A DNA stretch of 64,000 nucleotides from Nonlabens xylanidelens (GTDB lineage: Bacteria > Bacteroidota > Bacteroidia > Flavobacteriales > Flavobacteriaceae). The translations under genes were made by a program, and so were the position numbers. The DNA lies in NCBI RefSeq assembly GCF_002934445.1, contig NZ_PTJE01000003.1, positions 310,001 through 374,000 of the forward strand. The letters are read 5' to 3'. The notes below the pieces were generated by a model, which had not been told where the DNA came from, did no database searches, and worked only from the letters and a program-made list of their open reading frames with translations. Below are positions 58,829 to 64,000 of this stretch, piece after piece. Position 1 is the first letter of the stretch. Each line of letters starts with the position of its first letter.

Positions 58829-59970
58829 GAATGGATCAATTTAACTATTTCACGTTCAAACTTTTCAATGGTATACTCTTGAGACCAGGCCAGAGCATTT
58901 TGTGACATAACAGCCATTGCCTCAGGTTTACTTATTAGTTTTTTAATATCAAAAACTACCTGCTCTTTATTATTATAAATCAGCCCTCTAGAGCCTCTCT
59001 GTTCTAAACTGTCGTTTTCATAAGTTAGTTTTTCACCTATTCCAAGCATCCACGGTACGCAGCTTACTGGTGTCGCGATAGGTATACATCCATACCACAT
59101 AGATTCTGCCACGGCTTTGGGCCAGCCTTCACTTTGAGACGCTAGAAAAGAAAAATGAGCCTTTTTATAAGCCGACTTAAGAACCTCGCTATTTTGGTTT
59201 CCATAAAAATAACATGGTGTAGAATGAGAATCGGTCCTAGTTTTTAACTCTTCCATCATGGGACCATCACCATAAAAATGAGCTTGTACCGCAATACCTT
59301 CTTTATGAAATTGCTCCATAAGTTCTACTAACAATTGCGGATTCTTATTTTGAGAAAGTGTTCCTACAAAAATGAACTGATAGGGTTCATTAAGTTCTTT
59401 TGAAAAACTGCCCTTATCGCTTTCTGAATAAGTAGCCGTAAAAAATGATTTTATATTTTTAGTCTGTCCTGTCCATTCTCCATAAACCAGAACGTCTATA
59501 TTTTTAGTTAACGTGGTGTTGGAGAGTATTTTCTTTTGCCATCTATAAGCTAAGGGTTGCGACGCATGAGGATCAAAATTCCCTGCATATTTAACTGTTT
59601 TACGCTTTCGCGGAAGCGTAACCTGTATCATACTAGCCAGCAAAGCAAGATTACCTGGACATCTTAGATGAATATGATCTGCCTTGCGCATGGCATTCCA
59701 TAACACTATGGCTTGGTATGGAATCGTGATTAACGATATGAATGCCGAAAGCAATGTGTGAAATTCTAGTCTACGTAAACCTATTTGTTTAAAATCTTGT
59801 TTTTTGAAAGGTTGTGTCAGCAGCTTGCGATCATACTTTGTAGGACATACGAAAGAAACATCACTGGCATGTTGCATCCATAAATCCATTTCCTTTACAT
59901 AAGGTGCATACGCTTCTTTCTTAGCAGAATTACTTAAAATAGGTGCGTCAGATATAATGAGTAATCTCAT
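58825..59970 (-). CDS. GT4 glycosyltransferase of the surface-glycan operon
   Basis: A 381-aa GT-B transferase. The C-terminal half has FIFVGTLSQNKNPQLLVELMEQF, AHFYGDGPMMEEL, FSFLASQSEGWPKAVAESMWYGCIPIATPVSCVPWML with the E-x7-E motif. It overlaps both neighbours by four bases. A near-copy of the palindromic repeat (59603-59618, one mismatch) encodes VTLPRKRKT in the N-terminal half, the only exon copy with a substitution in the arm (GGAAG for GAAAG). The role is to add a sugar to the growing glycan. Confidence 0.85.
   Translation of the reverse strand: MRLLIISDAPILSNSAKKEAYAPYVKEMDLWMQHASDVSFVCPTKYDRKLLTQPFKKQDFKQIGLRRLEFHTLLSAFISLITIPYQAIVLWNAMRKADHIHLRCPGNLALLASMIQVTLPRKRKTVKYAGNFDPHASQPLAYRWQKKILSNTTLTKNIDVLVYGEWTGQTKNIKSFFTATYSESDKGSFSKELNEPYQFIFVGTLSQNKNPQLLVELMEQFHKEGIAVQAHFYGDGPMMEELKTRTDSHSTPCYFYGNQNSEVLKSAYKKAHFSFLASQSEGWPKAVAESMWYGCIPIATPVSCVPWMLGIGEKLTYENDSLEQRGSRGLIYNNKEQVVFDIKKLISKPEAMAVMSQNALAWSQEYTIEKFEREIVKLIHS
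59603..59618. repeat. Palindromic repeat copy 13 (variant)
   Basis: One mismatch (CGCTTTCGCGGAAGCG) inside a GT4 gene; encodes LPRKR instead of LSRKR. Confidence 0.9.
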
Positions 59971-60515
59971 AAAATATAATCAGCTGAATCGTTATCACTT
60001 ACTTTAATCGCCGGCACACCTACCACAGTGGTTCCCGCAAGAACGTCTTTAACTACAAGACTATTGGCTCCTATCACCGCTTTATCTCCTACTTTTATTT
60101 TCCCAACTACCGTTGCATTAGCACCTATATAAACACGATCACCTATTACAGGAACTCCACGATTATCTCCACGACCACTTATACCTATGGTTACCCCTTG
60201 AGATATGTTACAATTCTTGCCTATAACAGCATTTGCATTAATTACAATACCAGAATGATGGCCTATATAAAAACCTTCTCCTATGGTTGCACTATATGGA
60301 ATGGTTATCCCTGTTAAGATTTCTATGGCTTTTAATTTGAGAACTCCTATAGCTAATAGTGGCCATTTTAATATTTTAGGCAGCTTAGATGTATAAATCC
60401 AATTGAAAAATCGATACTGTAGTAACGCCCATAATCCTTGCTGAGTCAACAACATGACTAAAGCAGACTTACCACTGTAATCTGTATACCGTTTGATGTC
60501 TTTAGAAAACTTCAT
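59967..60515 (-). CDS. Left-handed beta-helix acetyltransferase (CysE/WcaB-like)
   Basis: A 182-aa acyltransferase. The first 70 residues are a helical domain with a hydrophobic segment (LLTQQGLWALLQYRFFNWIY); from about 78 hexapeptide repeats begin (ATIGEGFYIGHHSGIVINANAVIGKNCNISQGVTIG, VIGDRVYIGANATVVGKIKVGDKAVIGANSLVVKDV) and end in the VGVPAI cap. The catalytic His is in GHHSGIV. In a glycan locus these enzymes acetylate a sugar in the repeat unit, unlike the cysteine-biosynthetic CysE. It overlaps the GT4 gene by four bases and the GT2 gene by one. Confidence 0.85.
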   Translation of the reverse strand: MKFSKDIKRYTDYSGKSALVMLLTQQGLWALLQYRFFNWIYTSKLPKILKWPLLAIGVLKLKAIEILTGITIPYSATIGEGFYIGHHSGIVINANAVIGKNCNISQGVTIGISGRGDNRGVPVIGDRVYIGANATVVGKIKVGDKAVIGANSLVVKDVLAGTTVVGVPAIKVSDNDSADYIL

Positions 60516-61504
60516 TACTTAGGTTTATTAAATATCAAACTGATCATTCCTACTGTTCTTCCCAGCGCTTCTGTAAACGCTTCTTTGCGCTCGCTCGTAG
60601 TAAAGATATTGAGAAATCTAATACCGGTAAGCAATATGGTGATTTGATACCACTTGAGTTTATTTTTAAAAGAAGGTTGAGGATGTTTTACTCGCCATAC
60701 GTACCAGCCGTTACGGACCACCATTTTACCGTAGGCATATTTATTAGGTCTTCCTGCTGCGTCGTGATGGTGTTCTAACTTCACACTCGTCGAGAGATAA
60801 TTTTGCCCGTATTGTAATGCTCTCAGAGAATAATCTGCATCTTCATAGAGACCATATCCTTCAAAATAGGTAGAGAATTTTATAGAATCCACCACCTTTT
60901 TTCTAAAAGACATACTCATTCCCACTAATAAATCAACTGGATAGTTATCACCTGTTAATGGATAAGAAAAAGTTCTACCATGTGAGTATGCTGGCATGAG
61001 GCTAGGCAACACATTAGACGCAAGACCTAATTTATTACGCAACACATTACGAGAAGATTCTTTAACTACATAATTTTCTAAAGCGTAAAAAGCATTCTTA
61101 TCGTATTCTTTATTTTCTTTAGGCTGCCATCTATTTTCATTAGTTGCTACACCACCTATTCCTGATGCATCTGGCAAACTTTCATAAGCCTTGATAAGAT
61201 TAGAGAAATATTTCTTTTCTAAAATGGTGTCATCATCAAGAAACGCAACAATATCCATACCTGACGCCACTTTATTTATTCCAAAATTGCGTTGTCTCGT
61301 GAGTCCACGATGTTCGGTTGGTACTTTGTGATAATGTATGATATTATTTCCGCTTTCGCGAAAGCGTGCACTAGTATCATCATTAGTAGAACCATCGATA
61401 ATCAATACCTCATCTGGTAACTTAGATTGTATCATCACACTATCCATTAACCTTGACAAAGGCTCTGGTCTCATGTAGGTGCAAATGATAAGGGATACTT
61501 TCAT
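60515..61504 (-). CDS. GT2 glycosyltransferase of the surface-glycan operon
   Basis: A 329-aa GT-A transferase beginning MKVSLIICTYMRPEPLSRLMDSV. Motifs: VLIIDGSTNDDT, QRNFGINKVASG, D-D-D in VAFLDDDTIL (metal binding), and EGYGLYEDADYSLRALQYG, the ED motif with catalytic Asp. A palindromic repeat at 61351-61366 encodes ARFRESGN between GSTNDDTS and the next strand, the only copy in this reading frame. It lies two bases from the GT47-like gene. Donor is unknown. Confidence 0.88.
   Translation of the reverse strand: MKVSLIICTYMRPEPLSRLMDSVMIQSKLPDEVLIIDGSTNDDTSARFRESGNNIIHYHKVPTEHRGLTRQRNFGINKVASGMDIVAFLDDDTILEKKYFSNLIKAYESLPDASGIGGVATNENRWQPKENKEYDKNAFYALENYVVKESSRNVLRNKLGLASNVLPSLMPAYSHGRTFSYPLTGDNYPVDLLVGMSMSFRKKVVDSIKFSTYFEGYGLYEDADYSLRALQYGQNYLSTSVKLEHHHDAAGRPNKYAYGKMVVRNGWYVWRVKHPQPSFKNKLKWYQITILLTGIRFLNIFTTSERKEAFTEALGRTVGMISLIFNKPK
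61351..61366. repeat. Palindromic repeat copy 14
   Basis: Exact copy inside the GT2 gene; encodes RFRES, the third possible frame. Confidence 0.95.
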
Positions 61505-61505
61505 A

Positions 61506-62537
61506 TTACAATATCGATTTTAAAATAGGATGAATTTCACAAAGATAAGCGTGTCTATTCAGGTATCTCTCATATAAACTACGATTGCTATTTTGTAATT
61601 CTATGAACGATTCACGATCATGAGAATTATGAAATCTAGTTATCGCATCTGTAAGATTTTCTTCTGTACTAACACGACATATATGTTTATCCCAATTTAT
61701 GATTCCTTCTAGCGGTAATTGCACGTCCGTATCTATTAATATAGGTATTCTTCCCAATGCAAGGGATTCAAAAAATCGAACTGAAAAATTACCTGCACCA
61801 CGCAAGCAAAAAGTATACGGAGAGCTATTTAAATTTCCGAAAAACTCACGAGTAGATTTTTCTCTTTGTTCTACTGTTATTGAACCAGCTCTGTATTTAT
61901 CCCTGTATATAAAATCTGTTTTTATACCTGTAGATTTTTCTAACCTTTTAAGGTAGCTGAATCTTTTACCAGCTGCATTATATACCTTCTGATAATCACT
62001 ATGATCTTTTTTGAACCACCTCTTGATGTTACTTTTTAACGTTGACAAATTGATTCTAACCTCTTCTTTAAAACTAGCCGTGGCAAAACCGGTAAATGAA
62101 ACGTGTGGAACTTTTTCATATTCTATCTGTTTAATAAATACAAAATCCTTTTCTAATGGATCGTTCATAAAAGCAGGTAAAATAAGTGTATACTCATCAT
62201 TAGAACTCTTAAAACCAGCATTGCGCCATGTAATAATATTGGGGTCATTAAATGTTTTACCATAATCTCCTCCTGTATACACTAACAGCTTTTTATTCTC
62301 TTTTTGGGCTAAAGCAATCAATAGCTCATAAGATTTTCTCAAATTAGAAATTCCTTTAGATAAATAGTTCAAAGGGAAAATAATAGCGTCCGCTTTTTCA
62401 ATTGTATCTACCAGTTCATACTTCTCAAAAACAATTTGAGGTGTATGTTCATAGTAATGTAGATCAAATATCAATGGATGAGCGTGTTTTCTATTTTCTG
62501 GAAGTAAAAGAGAATAGTCCGTATATAATTTAATCAT
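61506..62537 (-). CDS. Exostosin/GT47-like glycosyltransferase
   Basis: A 343-aa protein. The C-terminal part has TREFFGNLNSSPYTFCLRGAGNFSVRFFESLALGRIPILIDTDVQLPLEG, the typical exostosin-family donor-binding region (CLRGxGxxSxRxxExLxxGxIPV). The N-terminal half is variable (ADAIIFPLNYLSKGISNLR). GT47 enzymes add glucuronic acid, galactose or xylose in eukaryotes; bacterial members occur in capsule and LPS loci. It overlaps the GT2 gene at 62534 by four bases. The exact sugar is unknown. Confidence 0.82.
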   Translation of the reverse strand: MIKLYTDYSLLLPENRKHAHPLIFDLHYYEHTPQIVFEKYELVDTIEKADAIIFPLNYLSKGISNLRKSYELLIALAQKENKKLLVYTGGDYGKTFNDPNIITWRNAGFKSSNDEYTLILPAFMNDPLEKDFVFIKQIEYEKVPHVSFTGFATASFKEEVRINLSTLKSNIKRWFKKDHSDYQKVYNAAGKRFSYLKRLEKSTGIKTDFIYRDKYRAGSITVEQREKSTREFFGNLNSSPYTFCLRGAGNFSVRFFESLALGRIPILIDTDVQLPLEGIINWDKHICRVSTEENLTDAITRFHNSHDRESFIELQNSNRSLYERYLNRHAYLCEIHPILKSIL

Positions 62538-64000
62538 AGCTCTTTTGCATAACGTTCACTAAGACTCCATGCCTTTTTAAAATGATTAAAATACTGTATT
62601 GGATTCTTAATTCCAGAATTCTTATACCATTTAAAGAAGTGAATCATCTTATAACCTAACAACTGCTTGTGCGTATAATTTTTTTTGCGATGATACATGA
62701 TTTGAGGAGATGGCTTAGGCTGAATCTCTTCTTCTTGCCATGGAAACACATGAGGTTTTCTAAATCCTCCTACCGGCGCTTTTAAATGCAACATTTGAAT
62801 TTGCGGTGCATAAATCACATCATTTCCAGCGTTACGTATTTGCATACCGTAATCTACGTCTTCTCCATAGCCATGCTCTAAAGCCATGTCAAATTTACAT
62901 TTCTCTAAAACTTCTCTATGCATTAAAGAACATCCTGATCCAAAAGCTTCCCACTGTTTAAATGTTAATTGATTTTCTACTTCTCCTTTTTGTAAACAAC
63001 ACAAGTTAAGAACATCACATTTGGTTTCTTTTAAAGATTTAAAAATAGAAGTCATAAGCACAGGCTCAAATCTAACATCGTCATCAAAAAACAAGGTCCA
63101 GGTTGCTGAAGTTTTAGTCAATGCGATATTTCTAGCATTACATGCCCCAATTTGATGGATAAATTGATGATCGATTTGAAATGGCCACTCTTCATTTTTT
63201 AAATAATCTAAATCTGTGGTAGCTGTTGTATCTGCATTTTGTTCTATAACAACAACTTTTTCAGGTAAAATAGTTTGTACCGAGAGGTCTCTAAGAACAT
63301 CTTTTAAATAAGATGCTCTTCCCATTGTTGGGATAATAACATTATAATCTGTTTCTACATTTTCGGTATCATTATTTTTTTGAATATCTAAAATATCTAT
63401 TTTAACATTTTCTTTTTTGTAAAATAATGCTTTCGCGAAAGCGAGAAAAGGAAAACGCTTTTCATAAATCAAATGACATAATAACAAAAACAAGATCCAA
63501 CCACGTTTTTTAGTTTGCGCTACAAACTTATATATCAATACATTTAACTTCTCTGACGATTGATTTTTAATCAAATGAGAATAACAAAAAAGTCCTTGAG
63601 ATTGTAGGGTTCTAGTCAATAGGTTTAAATCATACTCAAAATTATCTTGAGGCTTATCAAGATTAATCTCATTTATAATCGAACTGTGAATCATTCCTAG
63701 TTCTACACTCATTATCCATGTAGGAAACCATTGATTTTCTTTAAAATTGATAAAAGGAGTATCTTCTACATAATCTATTCCTTTATTCAAAAACCCTGGC
63801 GCATTCCCTTTACTTAAAGCAGTATAATTAGTTGGTTTACGATCATAAAAACTGTCCCATTGATCTAACTTTCTTTCTTTATTTGTCCATCCTATCCATT
63901 CATTAGGAAACTTAAAAGATAAATATTTTAAATGCTCTAAAGAAGAACCTTGAGGCAACGGAATGTCTTTACCATTAAGTAAAGCTTTATTTTGATTTGT
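62534..64000 (-). CDS. GT2 glycosyltransferase with N-terminal extension (5' end beyond window)
   Basis: Partial: the frame is still open at the right edge (codons TNQNKALLNGKDIP precede the first candidate TTG at 63958), so the true start lies outside. At least 488 aa are encoded. The first about 215 residues are an unrecognised extension (WFPTWIMSVELGM, FLAFAKALFYKK) and contain one near-exact palindromic repeat (63429-63442). Residues from about 220 are a GT-A domain: NVIIPTMGRASYLKDVLRDLS, CNARNIALTKTS, FFDDDVRF (DxD) and ALEHGYGEDVDYGMQIR. It is the most upstream gene visible in the surface-glycan operon. Confidence 0.82.
   Translation of the reverse strand, partial: TNQNKALLNGKDIPLPQGSSLEHLKYLSFKFPNEWIGWTNKERKLDQWDSFYDRKPTNYTALSKGNAPGFLNKGIDYVEDTPFINFKENQWFPTWIMSVELGMIHSSIINEINLDKPQDNFEYDLNLLTRTLQSQGLFCYSHLIKNQSSEKLNVLIYKFVAQTKKRGWILFLLLCHLIYEKRFPFLAFAKALFYKKENVKIDILDIQKNNDTENVETDYNVIIPTMGRASYLKDVLRDLSVQTILPEKVVVIEQNADTTATTDLDYLKNEEWPFQIDHQFIHQIGACNARNIALTKTSATWTLFFDDDVRFEPVLMTSIFKSLKETKCDVLNLCCLQKGEVENQLTFKQWEAFGSGCSLMHREVLEKCKFDMALEHGYGEDVDYGMQIRNAGNDVIYAPQIQMLHLKAPVGGFRKPHVFPWQEEEIQPKPSPQIMYHRKKNYTHKQLLGYKMIHFFKWYKNSGIKNPIQYFNHFKKAWSLSERYAKEL
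63429..63442. repeat. Palindromic repeat copy 15 (shortened)
   Basis: GCTTTCGCGAAAGC is intact, but the outer C is T at 63428; encodes AFAKA in the partial GT2 gene. Confidence 0.9.

Noticed and set aside
3323-63442. The palindromes as a CRISPR array or as transcription terminators
   Set aside because: Spacing is irregular and kilobases long, copies lie inside genes, and T-runs do not follow most of them.
63916-63958. TTG at 63958 as the start of the last glycosyltransferase
   Set aside because: The frame is open and coding-like to the window edge, so the real start is probably outside.
1-64000. tRNA, rRNA, insertion sequences or prophage
   Set aside because: I looked for tRNA T-loops, transposase motifs, integrase motifs and terminal repeats and saw none; a tRNAscan and ISfinder search would be decisive.

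Overview
The window is AT-rich bacterial chromosome that looks like a marine member of the Flavobacteriaceae (Bacteroidota). Evidence: type IX secretion (T9SS) C-terminal sorting domains on two secreted proteins, Bacteroidota-type -7 promoter boxes (TAnnTTTG), weak ribosome binding sites with frequent GTG/TTG starts, a cyclophilin-FKBP fusion, and several flavobacterial families of unknown function. I see no rRNA, tRNA, CRISPR array or insertion sequence. A 16-bp perfect palindrome, CGCTTTCGCGAAAGCG, recurs 15 times (13 exact, 2 near-exact), about once per 4.3 kb; 11 copies lie inside genes.

Region by region. 1-1.7 kb: ZIP metal transporter and manA. 1.7-13.9 kb: an exopolysaccharide (EPS) locus with a DPM/ALG5-like GT2, a 1013-aa membrane glycosyltransferase-like protein, a lipoprotein, a membrane-anchored GH5-like hydrolase, a GT4 transferase, a STAS-like protein, a flippase with a 46-codon ORF just upstream, and a TPR plus beta-barrel outer-membrane protein. 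13.9-17.1 kb: two short ORFs that look like remnants of an ABC ATPase, and a large DUF4114 T9SS protein. 17.2-22.8 kb: a compact seven-gene signalling operon (receiver, H-NOX, PAS kinase, FIST, kinase, Hpt, LytTR regulator). 22.9-28.6 kb: RND efflux operon. 28.8-39 kb: mixed metabolic, secreted and RNA-modification genes. 39.1-44.3 kb: TolC/HlyD/ABC/TetR export operon whose ABC subunit has degenerate ATPase motifs. 44.4-57.7 kb: housekeeping genes (M24 peptidase, clpS, prmA, tpiA, DoxX-like, PPIase, recQ, kdsD, tatC). 57.8-64 kb: surface-glycan glycosyltransferase operon running off the right edge.

How the genes work together: the most notable inference is a nitric-oxide-to-EPS circuit. One operon encodes both known classes of bacterial haem NO sensor candidates (H-NOX, and FIST, the fold of NosP), two soluble kinases, an Hpt, a receiver and a LytTR DNA-binding regulator. 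Six intergenic regions between 2.5 and 22.8 kb share a GTMGAC(GARTGR) element, often with a second half-site 21 bp away, and at four of them a TAAATTTG/ATATTTG -7 box lies 50-52 bp downstream. Those six promoters would drive every EPS unit, the DUF4114 protein and the signalling operon itself. The motif, spacings and gene order are read directly; NO sensing, LytTR binding and the EPS output are inferences.
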